64,000 bases of DNA from Sordariomycetes sp. S80-01Y. Its lineage: Eukaryota; Ascomycota; Sordariomycetes. Below the pieces are notes generated by a model, which ran no database searches, was not told the origin of the DNA, and was given only the letters and a program-made list of their open reading frames with translations. Shown piece after piece: positions 26,582 to 39,772 of this stretch. Position 1 is the stretch's first letter; every line of letters starts with the position of its first letter. A program made the translations under genes and the position numbers. The stretch is taken from positions 124,001-188,000 of the forward strand of contig JAXQJY010000033.1 of the NCBI GenBank assembly GCA_037042185.1, given 5' to 3'.

Positions 26582-29500
26582 GCTGGGCAGAGGAGGAGAG
26601 AGGTCGGGCCTCTCTGGACGATGGTGAGTTTTGTCGAGACGATGTTGGTCACCGCCTTTCCGATAAGCTCCCTTTAGGGGAAGGTTAGGGAGCAGAGGAA
26701 AGGATCCGGAGGCTGGAGGAGAGGAGGAGAGGAGAGCAGCCGGGGTTGTCGACGTCCAGTGCGGGCCAGAGGTGAGATCCAAAAAGCGGTGAGCGGCCCA
26801 TTGGCTGGAGCGGGTGGGGAAGATGCGGCACGGGCCCACGCTGACAGTGCGAAGATCTGCTCTTGGCGGGCCACAGCTCCCACAGCTCCCACAGATATAG
26901 GCGAGACCCTTATCGTCATCGGGCTCAACCTGAGCCTTCGCTGGTGGCCCAACTCGCTCAAACTCGAGATGCTACATCTTGCCGGCAATGAAGACCGCCC
27001 GGGCTCTCATTTTCAGCACCAAATGCTCGAAATCCCCGGCTTTTGGCGCTGCATCGGCAATCCTCACCGCCCGCTGAAACAGCTCACGAACACGAACCCA
27101 CTCGAGCGGATCAGCGACAGGCTACAGAACCGCCGGCCAGCTATCGTCCCCGAGGCCACCGAGGTCGAGCGAATGGCGACGTGCGCGCATCGACGCAGAC
27201 TCCATCTGGCGGCAGTGCAAGCGGTGCAGCGGTTGAGCGGGCAAGCCACGGGTAAGAGATGGTGCAGCGGACTGCATGCCTCTACTGCACGAGCAGCGAC
27301 GCACCGTACGCACCACGCAGCACGGCTCGGACAGGCCAGCTCAGGAGGCAAATCCAAATATTGCCTTCGCTGTCAGTGTCCAGCTTGACCGTCGATGCTA
27401 CGGAAACCTCTTGGACGGTACTCACTGCTCGGCCACGGTCCATGTTCTGTGATGATGCTTCAGGTCTTTGACTTACACCAACCAACCTCCACAGTTCGGC
27501 ATTTCCAGAGAGGGGCCCACAACACCAGCCACGAGATATATCGCCCTCAACAGATCGCGGTGTCTTGCCTGAAGACCAAGCCCAGAATCTTGGAAAAGGT
27601 CTGATCGCATGAAAGACGCGCCTCATTGACATGCAATCGCGATTTGCTTTCGGCTCGTTGCGCCGCCGCCCTCCCCTCCGCTCCCACGCACGTCTTCCAC
27701 GTTCCTCTCCCCACGGCCAAGCGGCCATCTCGAGTCTATCTGCAGGCGAGACAGCGTCAACGGTTAGGGTATGAGGTTGACCGACACTATTGAGGCTTTT
27801 CCGACCGTGCTGGGGAAAGTCACGCTCCCCTTGCCTGGAGTTCTCGTGTCTTGCATCAACGGCAAAGATGTCGCTCGACCCGTGGCTGGACGTCGATTGG
27901 CTGCTCAGGTGTCAGCCAGCCTGAGGTCCCTCGGCCGCCGACCAGACAGACCCTGACGTACTGTCTCTGACTGTGCTTTGCAGCATTCCTGACCTTAGAC
28001 TTCACACGAGAGACGGGCCGCCATCCTCATAGGGCTGGTCCGTCCGAGAAGCCCATTCCAAAACGAACGATATAAGGCGTCCCGAGCTGACAAAGTGAGC
28101 ACTGCAAGCTTCAGAGTCGCACAAGTCTCGGAGCTCTCATCAACCGTAGCCACGTCCGACGCGCACTGTCCTGCACTGTCGCCTTCTGAGGTGCCCCGCC
28201 AGACCTTTGGCCTCACTGGCACCTCAATTCAGTACGTACCGGTGGCAGTTCGCACTCTGCTGGCACTTTGGTCGGAACCGCCGCCACGTCAACACGCTCC
28301 CACTTTCGCTGCTACCGTTGGCGACTCACCTCACTGGACAGGTGCTGCAGCAGCTCTCGCCGCCCAATGACAGACACCTTGCTGACTGGAGCTGTCTGTG
28401 CGTGTTTGTCAGTCTCTTCGTGGCCTCCGTCACTGGCCGCATCATGTGCGCTACGGCCCAGACGCGTCCTTGCGCGTAAAGTGGCTCGGCCACAACGCCC
28501 TCGCACGATTCGATTCTGCAACACGGCCGATGCAGCAACCAACCTGGCTCAAAGTGAAGAAAATGGCATGTTGCATCCTGTATCCTCATATCCCGTCTGC
28601 AGGTATCCTCCCTCCCAGATCTGCTTGGCGTCCTCCGGCGGAATGGTCGGCGGGCAGCTGCAGCTTTATCTCTTCTCTGTCAGCTCGGGTTGCAACCTCG
28701 ATTCTTCCATGGAAGCGGTCATCTTCCTCATGCGGTGCTGCTGTCAACCTGAAATATTGAGCCATTCCTGCCAACCTCGGGGGTCCGCGTGCTCTGGACG
28801 AAACTGGAGGGGCAGCCTGCGCACAGTATAATCTATCGAGCGGGGACTCCGGCAGCTCTGGGGCAGCCTTTTCTGCTGTGCAACCCGAATGTTCACGCCC
28901 AGACCGGCCGGGCGTTGATCGTGGCTCGCGCGAGGGGACGTGGGTGGAGGGTCTTACAAGACAATGAGTGCCCGAGTGGGATGACGATGGATGACCTGCG
29001 CAGCTTATTCGGGAGAAGTGTCTCATGTTTGTGCTGGCTGATACAACCCCTCTGATATCATTTCGGTGATGGAGACCAGAGGCAGGTATCAGGGTGTATG
29101 CAAATGCTGTGCTCGGCGTGGGAGAGCGTCGATGCCGCACAAACGTGGATGGAACGGGGCGCTCAGCCATGTCGAGTGACATCAATGCTGCCCTGCCCTC
29201 CCCTCTCTCCCACAAGCATCAGTCCTCGACGCAAGCACAAGCCATGCGTGACAACCTCCGCCATCGAGCGCTCAAATATGTCCGGCACCAGTCCATGGCA
29301 CCCAAGAGGCTCCCCACGCTATGCATCTACGCGTCGAGGTCAGCTTACATGTTGCAGTCCCATCTTACAGGAGGACCAAATTACTGGCACCCTATCAAGT
29401 TGCTGTGCGATGCTCCAAATGACGAGCTGGTACGATGGTGATGTGCCAGCGCGGCACCGATCACCGAGAGAAGGGAGAGAGACCGGACAAACGGGCTCCA

Positions 29501-29796
29501 AGGTATTAGTAGGGCTGCTGCTGCCGGCTTGCGCAACGGAGGACTCGGCCGAGAGATCGGCGGAATGACTTCTTCAGGGCGTCTTCGCGGAGCTGTCAGG
29601 GGAACAACTTCGCGGTGCCAGGAGTCATGTGCCCGTTTTGCGCTCGCTCGGTGTGAGAGTGTCCCTTCTTCTGATGTCTGGAGGGGTTCCGAGTGATGGG
29701 AACAGGTGATCGTAGCAAAGGTAAAGATTCGTGATCCGTGGACTGTCTATTCGCATCGAGCCTAGTCAAGAGCAAGGCACAACCGTGTGCTCGCAG
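26582..29796. other. Intergenic: long promoter/leader of the Zn2Cys6 gene (3.2 kb)
   Basis: No supported gene. Several 150-210 codon frames on both strands (for example 26759-27388 plus, 28586-29215 minus) overlap one another and lack domains, so they look like chance frames in GC-rich DNA. A long upstream region fits a regulatory gene. Confidence 0.4.
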
Positions 29797-31594
29797 TCAC
29801 TGGACTTCACCTCTCAACTCAACCTCCCTCCCTACTGCCACCCTAACCTTTCGTCTCATCTGCAAGCACCGTCGTCTAATGCCCTCCCAATTCAAAGCGA
29901 CTAGCAGCGGTATTCCCGCGAAAGGCACGCCCAGCGCCGCGAAAACCCAATAAACCATCGTGCCCCCATGGGGGAAGCCCCTATCCATGCTGAAGATGCC
30001 TGTCAGGAAACTCAACGGCACGAACACGAATGCGAGATACGTGATCCTCGCAACGTCGTTGGCGTTGTTCGTAGCCTTCTTGTTCTCGTCGATGGCAATT
30101 ATCGCTGTCATGGTCGCGGTGATCCTGTCCACCCTCGCTTCCAAAACGGAGCGGCGAGAGTCGAGATCTCGGAAGTCCGTGCAGAGACCGCTCCAAGCTT
30201 GAGACAAGGGGTTGAGGGATGCTTGGTGTTCGCAAATGCGCACGGTTCGGGTCAGTAAATTCTGGTAGAGGGGCATGCGCCGACGCCAGGGGTTCAGCTG
30301 CTTGAGCGTGTCCTCCAAGCTGCGAGCGGATTCTGGGGTGGGTGGTTGGAGGGCCCATTCGATGATTGACATTCGAGTCTCCGCGTACTGCATCAGAATC
30401 TGCCAGTGATCTGAGGAGGCGCGTAGCTGGATCGCTACTAAGTCGATAGGGCGGACGTTGCCTCTGCTCTCCCCTATGAGGGTGCGAGCTGAGTTGACGA
30501 ACTTGTCCATCGTCGTTTCGTACCCTGTCGTCTCCGGAACAGGGTCATGGAGTGACGGCGGGGGGCCGTATGTTTGGAAGTCAGCCCAGAGCGGCTTCGC
30601 GTCTACATCAGGATCCAAAATCAAGACACCTGCCTCAAGTCAACCATTCCTATCCTCGCCGGTCAACCCCTTCGCCGCACTTACCTAGTTCCCCCCTACC
30701 CTCTTCCCGCGGCCGTTCCCAATACGCCATCGTGGTCCTCAGATTACCAATCCTGCTCCCCTTCCGCTCCGTCCAACTTCCTTCCTGGTCTATCAAGATG
30801 CTCCTCTGCACATTGAAGCTCCCTGTCTGGACCTGAACCCTCTCCACAGCCTGCCTGTCTGGCATGTAGAACAGCCTCGGATACAGAATCGTGAAGAATG
30901 ATGAGAGGAGGACGGAAGAGGTGGGCTGATGGAAGTTGTACCACGGGTCGCGGACGTGATACCATTGATAGTCTGCCAGGCAGTCCCGAAAGGCGCGGGG
31001 GTCGACGGACAGGTGGGAGCCGAGGGCCTCGATGGTCGTGGAGGAAATGTCCGCTGTCAGGATAAATCGCGTGTGGCCCTTGACATCGGCATATGCTGAG
31101 GGCTCGAGGGCTGCGACGAGGTCCGGCGCAGATGTTATGCGTTGGACGTGGAGCCCGCTCGAATTGTGGTAGTCGAGGATAGTAACGTTGGTGCGGGAGT
31201 AGCGTTCCTCGAAGTCCTCCTTGCTGAGGAGGTGTTTCTTTATGGGTACCGTAGATGCTTCTACAAAGTCGGCCAGATATAGCATGTTTGCCCAGCCATT
31301 CCGGCTGATCTTCTTGAGGTACCGCAGATATGGCCTGTCGGTCAATCAGTCAGTCATGCGCTTCAGCTTACACGAACGAAATTGGAGTCCCGCATACCCG
31401 TCATTTGGTGTTTCTTTGCCGAATGTCCCCTTTCTCAGTCCATCAAAGCGATCATATATGTCACCGATCTTATAGTGATCCAAGATGTCCTGCTTTCGCT
31501 TCCAAGCGTGAGGATTGACGTACGACTGCTCCCTCGTCCCGTGCTGAGGTGAGACGTAGTCTCGCGGGTCCCTGAAGTACGAAGGATGATGCAT
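29797..31594 (-). CDS. CorA-like divalent cation transporter family protein
   Basis: Predicted 559-residue protein. Exons are 31594-31398, 31334-30685 and 30629-29797; introns at 31335-31397 (63 nt) and 30630-30684 (55 nt) carry good GT/AG signals and keep frame. A large N-terminal soluble region ends in a long helix, followed by two C-terminal membrane segments (about 478-492 and 507-528), the CorA topology. The loop after the first helix reads SFLTGIFSMD, where bacterial CorA has GMN. Many filamentous fungi have such CorA-like proteins, and their transport of Mg2+ is untested. The helix before the pore contains the family-like RSVLEARVDRITA stretch. The start MHHPSYF is the first Met with polar sequence; an upstream hydrophobic open stretch to 31789 is less likely. 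Function beyond family membership is inferred. Confidence 0.83.
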
Positions 31595-33429
31595 CGTCGC
31601 GATGGCCCGTCCAGTAGAAAGCCAAAGTGTGGCCAGAAGAGAAAGAATAGTTTGCCGAAGGAATAGAGGTTCTGGCCATTGAAGGACTGAAGGCGGCCTC
31701 CACGAGGTGTGAGTCTGTGTTATAAGCGTGCAGATCCTGGTCTTCAGGTCATGCAGCGATCTGGAGCCCGCGAGCTCAGCCCTGTACACCGGATACGGCG
31801 CAGCGTCGAGGCCGTAAGCTTATAACAAGATGGCACCGCGCACACAATACATGGAACGAATCTCTTATAAATCTGACATAGGTTCACAGACACTTTGAAA
31901 TCCAGATAGAGCGGCGTTCTTACCTCGACGTAGAGAGGCATCTTGACGCGCGGCGTTAGCGGTCAAGGGGCGCCAGGAAAGATGTTAACGTACGATTGAA
32001 TCACACCTAGATCCTTATTCGCTTCCCAACTCAAACTTAAGCAAAACTTTCATTCCCTTCAATAAGATCTCGTGCTCAAAAGGAAGTCCTCGATTTGAGC
32101 TAGAGCGGACAGGCAATAGGTTATGCCCTTGCCTACTTGATGGATGTCAAAGTCGACGCACTCACACGGAGGCCAGTGAGACTGAAAGCACCTCATGAGC
32201 TCAGAGCAGCGAGTCTTAATTTTCACTCCCTCCCACCACCCAATATTTGACTGCGCTCATCGTATGTAGGCCAATTGAAATGTTGAAGTTCGAATCGGTG
32301 GTGCGTTGTTTGTTGATCAAGCGGGTGGCCACGGCAAAGGCTCAGATGACATTCTGTGTACAGGATTTTCTTCCATGCGACGTTTGCCAGCTCTATCTTT
32401 TGGCATTCATTACTACATAACGCACTGGCGTGCTCGGTGCCTGGGCATGGGGGGGTCAGGGAAGGTAAGCCGTTAGGTTGTGCGGTGTCAAAGCAGAAAT
32501 TTCCTAGTGCTGAGTTGCGAGGACGTGAAAAGATGACATCAAACTCGGTCGCTTGATCTACCTATCAATATCACCGCAACTATAGTATTCAAGATACTAG
32601 CGCTCGTAATCGAACAGGTCTAGGGGCACTATTACAGTAGCTCAAATCTAGCAGAGCCCTGGTAGCAGATCAGATGAAATAGATAAGATCAATTACATCA
32701 GATGAAGCAGATCAGGTCCAGTGGAGTTATGTTTCCGTGAGTGATGCTAGTATCGCTTAATTCGAGCATATCAGGAATTGTATATCAACGGTTCTCACGG
32801 AAGACTCATTATTGACCACCGTACGGTATTTATAGTAGTGAGGGTTTTTCAATCAGCGGTAACGAGTACAGCTACCATCTTAGTGATTGGGGAACCGAAA
32901 AGTCCTGCTTGGGTGATGCTCATCAACTCATCTCGCCATTTAGACACAGAGGAAATGTCATCGCGTATGTCACCTTGGACAGGTACACAAGCTACAACCT
33001 CCCACTTGACAAGTACCTCAAACATACAAGCCCGTTTTTGTGGAAGACTGCAGCTTGTGTACAGTCCGATCTGACATGCGCGATGATATTTGCTCAATCT
33101 GTCTCAACGGCGGGACGAGTTGAAGGTGAGTAGGGTGAAGCGACGCCGACTAGGTAGGTCGGAACGGGCATTGGCACAGTCGCGCGCTCGAGACACCAAA
33201 TCACGTGACTATCAAGGCACGAACAAGACCGACTCAGCTGCGACCTGCATCGAGCTCCATTGTAACCTCGCCTGATGCGGTCGAGCCACCATGAACAATA
33301 TCAAGCCATAAAATTTCGAGCATTGTTTGGAGACAGCATTAAAGGAATGGACAGTCCGCTATCCGCGTTATGAGAGCCAGCGCGCGCCGTCGTCCCCGAG
33401 CCGTCTTCAAACGTCGATTCCCACCCAAA
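31595..33429. other. AT-rich intergenic region (1.8 kb)
   Basis: No gene supported. From about 31.95 to 33.1 kb the sequence is AT-rich with scattered short direct motifs (AGATCAGATGAAATAGATAA-like words near 32.67-32.72 kb). It could be an old decayed repeat, but no element family is recognisable. The last 250 bp form the RAM1-type promoter. Confidence 0.4.
33201..33208. promoter_or_regulatory. E-box-like palindrome TCACGTGA
   Basis: Perfect 8-bp palindrome about 220 bp upstream of the farnesyltransferase start. This is the core bound by bHLH factors of the Cbf1/USF type. An identical site lies upstream of SPT16. Confidence 0.45.
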
Positions 33430-35045
33430 ATGGCCGCCGCAGCTGTGAGCACCGCTCAGGACCTGACAGACAACCGCAACATGGCTACTCCGGCTCTCCA
33501 TGCTTCCAAACCCTCGATAGTGGACGCACTGCAGACACCCTCTTCCGTTCTGCAACAGGAGACCATCGAGGAGTGCCTCCCCTTCCTATCTGGCGAGGAA
33601 GACCTGGGTCCTCGCAACGTTCACGGCATCCCGCGCCTAGACAGGCAGCGCCACATCAGGTTCCTGCACAAGCAGCTCGGAGAGCTGCCGGCCCAATTCA
33701 CGGCCGCCGACCCCAGTCGGCCATGGTTCTTCTACTGGTCCTTTGCCGCCATGAGCCTTCTCGGTGAAGATGTGGCCATCTATCGTGCCAGGTTGGTCGA
33801 CACGGTCCGGCCGCTGCAGAATCCGACAGGAGGCTTTGCAGGAGGCTTCGGCCAGACGTCGCATCTCGCCACAACCTATGCAACTATCTTGTCCTTGGCC
33901 TTGGTCGGCGGAGACGCGGCCTACGACGTGGTGGACCGAAGGAGCATGTGGAGGTGGCTCGGCTCTTTGAAGCAGCCGGATGGTGGTTTCCAGATGGCCG
34001 TTGGGGGTGAGGAGGACGTGAGGTAGGTTCCTGTTCCGTCACGGTGCTGCTGCTGTGACACGCGGAAGCTGATGTGTCCAGGGGGGCGTACTGTGCAGCC
34101 GTCATCATCTCGCTGCTCAATCTCCCGCTCGACCTCCCCAATGACTCGCCTGCATATGTTGCGGGACACACGCAACTCTTCAGCGGCCTTCCTGAATGGA
34201 TCCGCAGATGTGAGTCACTCCGTTGACAACACGATAACCGTCTGCTCACGACGTAAAAGGCCAGACATACGAGGGAGGCGTGTCAGCCAAGCCGGGCTAT
34301 GAGGCCCACGGTGCATATGCCTTTTGCGCCCTCGGTTGTCTCTCGATTATCGATTCTCCACATCGAAGTATCCCGCGGTATGTTATGATGCAGGCGCGGT
34401 GGTAACGCATGAGTCGTCGATCCGGCTGACGCTTTTGTAAACAGATACATGGACTTGCCACGGCTGATCTCTTGGCTGTCGTCGCGTCAATACTCGCCGG
34501 AGGGCGGCTTTTCTGGCCGCACAAACAAGCTCGTTGACGGCTGCTACAGCCACTGGGTCGGCGGATGCTGGCCCCTTATTGAGGCCAGCCTCAGCGGCCC
34601 GCAGGAGGGGTTCGCGGCCGAGTCTGCGACCTCCGAAACAGAAGACAGCAGTCTCTTCAGCCGGAATGGTTTGATTCGGTACATCATGTGTTGCTGTCAG
34701 GACCTCAGCAAGCGGGGAGGCTTGAGGGATAAGCCTAGCAAGTACGTTCAGAGGTCGATCGTCGAGGTACCTTGACTGACTGACCATGGTAGATTCTCTG
34801 ATGCGTACCACACATGCTACGTGCTCTCTGGACTGAGCTCCGCTCAACACAAGTGGACACTGACAGAGGCTCGCCCAGACGCGGCCGTTCTTGGAACCGA
34901 CACATGGGTCGCAACGCCGCACACGGAAGGCGAGCAGATTTTCAACGAGGAGGACCGGGTCTGTACGACTCATCCCGTCTACGTGATTCCCCAGCACAAG
35001 GTGCAAGCCGCGATGGATCACTACGGGTCCAAAGTTGGCTTCTAA
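33430..35045 (+). CDS. RAM1: Protein farnesyltransferase beta subunit
   Basis: Predicted 462-residue catalytic subunit that transfers farnesyl to CaaX cysteines of Ras-like GTPases and pheromone, together with the alpha subunit. Five exons: 33430-34022, 34082-34209, 34260-34377, 34445-34741, 34793-35045. All four introns are 50-67 nt with canonical ends. Repeated alpha/alpha prenyltransferase motifs are visible: GGFAGGFGQTSHLATTYA, PDGGFQ, DVRGAYCAA, CQTYEGGV, EGGFSGRTNKLVDGCYSHW and AYHTCYVLSGL. Zinc ligands fit Asp311, Cys313 and His385. The GGRxxKxxD-type diphosphate region reads FSGRTNKLVDGCY. The ATG at 33430 has a strong context (AAAATGGCC). An in-frame ATG at 33370 would add 20 Arg-rich residues. 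Confidence 0.94.
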
Positions 35046-38000
35046 GTACGAAGAAGTACGCAAGCCCCATAGATCTTTGAGCATCCGCCCTTGGGCTGTG
35101 ATAGATGGAGGGCATGTCCATTCTCCAGTATTGCTTGGAAACAACAGGCTCCGATATGATTGGAACCAGCAATGTCAAATGTCGATGCATCAGCTTCCCC
35201 AATCCGTGAAAATCTGCCATGCCACAAGCAAAGACTCGAAGCCTCGGCGTGCCACAAACACGACAACCAACGTGAAGTAGATTCGGGGCAAATAAATCGC
35301 GGCCACACAGCATCAGCCAGATACTGCCGGCGAGGGCTGGTTGCTGCGTCCTGTCCCACCGACGCTGGCGGCGCGCGGGCGACAAATGGCTCCGTCGATC
35401 CTACAAAACAGACGTGCACGGCATGTGAGGGGATCTGCGAAGTGGAAAATACACGCTTAACCGCTTGATCCAGACCAAGCAGCAGGACGGCAGGTCGTCG
35501 CCTCGTGGTTCGCACAAAAGCAGCATGTCGTCAACATACGTCTCCGCCACCTCAGCAGACGGCAGGCCAGCCCGCACAGCAGACGATGCCGGCAGCATAA
35601 GTAAGGAAAAGGGTAGCAGCCACTCATTTCCCTACCATGCAGCCCAAGCATCTTGGGGGATGCGGTTGGCCACAAGATCGCAGGCCTGCATGTGAGCAAC
35701 TGCACATCATCTCGGGCCAAGCCAGCGAAGATGGGTGGGTTCCTTTGCCCTGCGGTCCTGCGGTCCTGCGGTGAGCGGCTGGGGCCTAGCAATTAGTCTA
35801 GTCTAGTTAGGTGGGCTGGAGGCGTCGGTCTCACATCTCCGCACCGGGGCTGTTTCCTGTCAAGCCAGATTTGAGACACTGGGGTCTTTCTGTTCCTCAG
35901 GTCGGCTTGCTGTGTCAGAATGTCTGTAACAGACGGGGAGGTGACGACGGCAGTGGTTGTCGCGCGCGTATGCGTACGTGCTCGTGGGGTGGGCGTTTAT
36001 GTGAGTTGACGGTGTCCAATATCAACATGGCTCAAAGCGCGCGCTTCAAGTAACACCGGAACCTCAATGCAAAGAACCTTTCTAGACAGACCCCCTCTGG
36101 ACGATGGAGGCTGGTCCGAGGGCTGTTTATTTTCCGTGTAGCAACAGGTATCGCTCATCATACGTACCGTACGGAGGCAGCTGGTCGCGTCTAGGCGAGT
36201 GGTGACATTTCGCTTCTGCGCAAGGGACGGCGTTACGCTTTACTGGCCGGGCGTTGGCCGCTGGCCGCCTCTCCAGCGACCGCCTGCGCGTTGAACTGGC
36301 AGCGCATGGCGGCGTTTCATTGAGCAATGAAGTCTCGCCAAAAGCTGGCCCTCCCCTCCCAGGCAGGCAAGGCAGGCGAGGTCCGTTAGTTTTGCTGCTG
36401 GAGAGGCGCGCATGAGGCCTGATCCCGGGGGTGCTTAGGGGGGCCAAGGGGGCAAGCTCAGGATGGACACCGAGGCGAGGAGGGCATTGGTGAGCCCACT
36501 GTGGCGCGCATGACGTTTCGATTCACGATGATCAGATCTACTCGTGCACAAGGTTGCCCGCGCTGAAGTTCCCTTCCGAAGGCAAACCAGCGTCGAGTCT
36601 AATTTACCTTGCGCATCGGATGCCGAGCAAGATGAACACGGCATGCCCATGTATAGCTGGTGGATCACGGCCAGTACAAGGTCAATGATTGACGAACCAG
36701 TCCACGACCCCTCAGCAGAGCATCAAGCAGCCCCTCACGGAGAGCAAGTCATCCGCATCGGCGCATCGTCAGCAGCGCGCTCCGGGTCGACAGTCGTGGC
36801 TTGCGCGGGGACCACGAGACTTTGGGCCAAAGCTCTGGCCAGCCAAGGACCCATCTCCGCGGAACAGATCACCGAGCACACCGTCGCTCGCACTTACAGC
36901 AGTCGGTCGAATGCCCGCAGCCTTACGGCGATGGAGATGACTCCTGCATACGCGCTGGGCGGTGTTGCGTCCTTGATTCCAGCGCTTCTTGCCTCATCTC
37001 GATATGATGTCTGAGCGGCAGCTATATCAGATCCGAGCGTGTGGTAAGCCCTCGGCAGCGAGTCGCCAATGGAGGGTGACTGAGGGCGCTGGAGGTGCGT
37101 GTGAGACCGACAGCCACGTCCACATGGAGCTTATGGGTGGCCAGTGTCACGTCACCATCGTTGTCCAGACCCGCGAGGACAGTTCGAGAAGGCTTCCATT
37201 GTCGAATCAGAGCGCTCGACATGTTTTTTTCTCCCTCTCTTCGTGTCTGCGACTCGTGACTGTACGAATTGGGGTCCAGGGTAGCGCTATGGAGAAGGGA
37301 CGCAGTCTTGACACGCAGGACATTGTGGAGGAGGTTCGGAGTGACGGAAGAGATCTGTCAATCAGTGATTCACTGGAATAAGCAGCGCGATGGCCTCGGG
37401 CCTTTGAATGGCTCCTCGGGAGGGAAATGACTGGCTCCCAAAATAGGCCGGACAGAGGCAATCAGGATGCCAACGCATCAGTGCATAAAGGGCGCGTGTT
37501 AAGTTTTTTGGCCCATGGTGCCCGGGGGTCCAATCAAGCGCCGCTCATTCACCGTCAACCGGTACCTTCTTCTAGGATGACCTGTCACTTCGGCGCGTCT
37601 TCCCCCACTGCCCATCCTTCTCGTCGCTGTCGCCATCCTGCTGGCGTTCATGCACCTCGAGCTGATCCTGGTCAAGCCTCCTGCCAGCGACCCTCACCGA
37701 CCTTCTCCCTGACTCCGGGACTCTGAGGACTTCTGCGCCCTGCCCAGGTCGCCACGGAGTGCGCTGTGTTGGAGAACGCTAGACGGGGTCTGAGGGCCAC
37801 GCTGGTCGGCGCTAGGTCTGTCGGACTGCCTTAGCCCTTGGGTCACTGGCAGGGACTCCGTTCTGGAAAGAGAAAGCTCGTGGACAGCGCCGAGCCCGGA
37901 CCCGGCGGCCTGGTACAGGTCATCCATCGTTCTGCCAGCCAGCGGTGCCGGTGCCAGTGTCAGCGCCAGCGCCAGCGGTCACCACCACGCGGCCCTGCTC

Positions 38001-39772
38001 TGGTGTGCTTGCTTGCTCGCGACTGTCAGTCAACAGTGTGGCTGTAATGTAGGGTCTGTGATCGACCGCTACAATACAAGAGCATAACGACATATCCCAG
38101 GACGTTGGGGTGCCGGTCTCTGCAGGCTCCAACTCCCCTAAGCCTAGGAGATAGATGATTGCACTCGTGCTGGGGCTTTCTTGAGAAGCAACGCGACAGG
38201 GGCCCGCCGAGTGCATGTGCATGGCTAACTGTACCTATGTACGTACATGCTTCTGCTCGTACATACGTTCCCCATCGTATCCTCCTGGGTCTGCAGCTCA
38301 TCGTCGACGTCTTGGAATCTCGGCGTCCGGTCCCTGCTGGCCCCTCACGCCTCGACCCTCACCTGCGGTCTTGACTTGACTCGGTTGTCAACGTCGACGC
38401 TCAACTGCTGTTCTGCGTTAGTGGCCGCAGGCCCATCTCACCCCCAGTGCACCTCGCTCGCTTGACTCTTTCCTGGTAGACGCTGCGACATTCGCCACCG
38501 GGAACGCGTCTGGACTTGAGACTTGGGACTTGGGACTTGGGACTCCGTCCACGACTCCAAGTCTCCGTCTCCAACTAGTACTGCGGTCGTTGCTGCACTT
38601 GCTGCAGCGCAATCTCCCCTCTGACGCCGGACTGGGCGGCGAGACCCTCACTACCGCAGAGTACATCGCATCAAGACACGGCCAAGCCCTCGTCCTGGCC
38701 CTCTCGAACCCTCGGCCGCATCTCTGACGCCGTGCATGCAAGTCGAGTGCTGCTCTTGGAACGGTCAGTCAATTCAAACCCCCCCGACTCCGGCGGCGAT
38801 ACGCCCTGCAGACGCAGACGTCGACCCAGCGGTAACCGACCCTCATCAGCGGCAAATCGTCCCCGTCAATTGCAATTATATCCGAATCTGAGCGTCTACT
38901 GCCGTTCCAGCGGCACAATCAGAGATCGCCCAAGCCGCCTGCGTCCCCCATCTCCTTTGATCAGGGTGGAGGTGGCCTAGTCCCCGGCGGCTTTGGATCA
39001 ACTGGCATCCAGGTAGGCCAACACATCAATATGGGTCACCCTCTCGCTCGAGAGCCGCATGCTTCTTTATTACCTTTGCCTCTAGTACTGGACTGCTCGC
39101 TGCCCTTACTGCAGAGTACTTTCAGCGAGGTACTATCCCCAGCAGCAATTTCAATTGCGCTCCCCTCTCCCTCTCCCTCCCGCTGCCTCTGCCTACCTCC
39201 CCTGCTCCTCTCGTCGTCCATTCTTCCAACACGACACCCCCGTCGCGCTAACCCCAAGCCCGCCTGCAATAAAGCACACATGTCTCGCTGTTGATGGCTC
39301 GTCTCGTCTTGTCTGCACTTCCAGGTCCAGCAGGAGAAAGCGACGTAGCTACGCATAGCGAGGAATTGCCCTTTGTTATTGTTGTTTTGCCTCTGCACGC
39401 CCGGACTGGACTGCCTCCACTCCATCCTCGGGACTAAGACGCCATCAGTCAAAATTCTCGTTCCCTGCCCTACTCCCCTACCTACCCTCTCTCCCACTTC
39501 GCCCTCAACCTCTTTTTATCTCTTCTCTCCTCATCCTCCTTCACCCTTCATCTTACTCTTGCAAAGATTCCCGTTGGGCTCGAACGCAGCTGACCGGTCT
39601 GGAGCAAGCCCCTGCTCTTCTTGCCCGCAACCTGCTTGCCACCCTCGCGCAGTGAAACAACGCTCTGCCAACGCATCTGATAGCACTTTGCTGTGTTGTC
39701 ACGATCCACCCTTCTGCCCCTTTCCTCCACGCAAAATAACCCGACTTCGGCCCATTGACGACCACCATCACC
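35046..39772. other. Gene-poor intergenic region (4.7 kb)
   Basis: No supported gene. Frames up to 157 codons exist but have no domain, no consistent codon use and no splice-linked partners. A short tandem tract (GACTTGG, 38520-38545) is present. From about 38.3 kb on the sequence becomes pyrimidine-rich, especially 39.16-39.24 and 39.47-39.56 kb, as in a long fungal 5' leader serving the small dsRBD-like gene. Confidence 0.4.
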
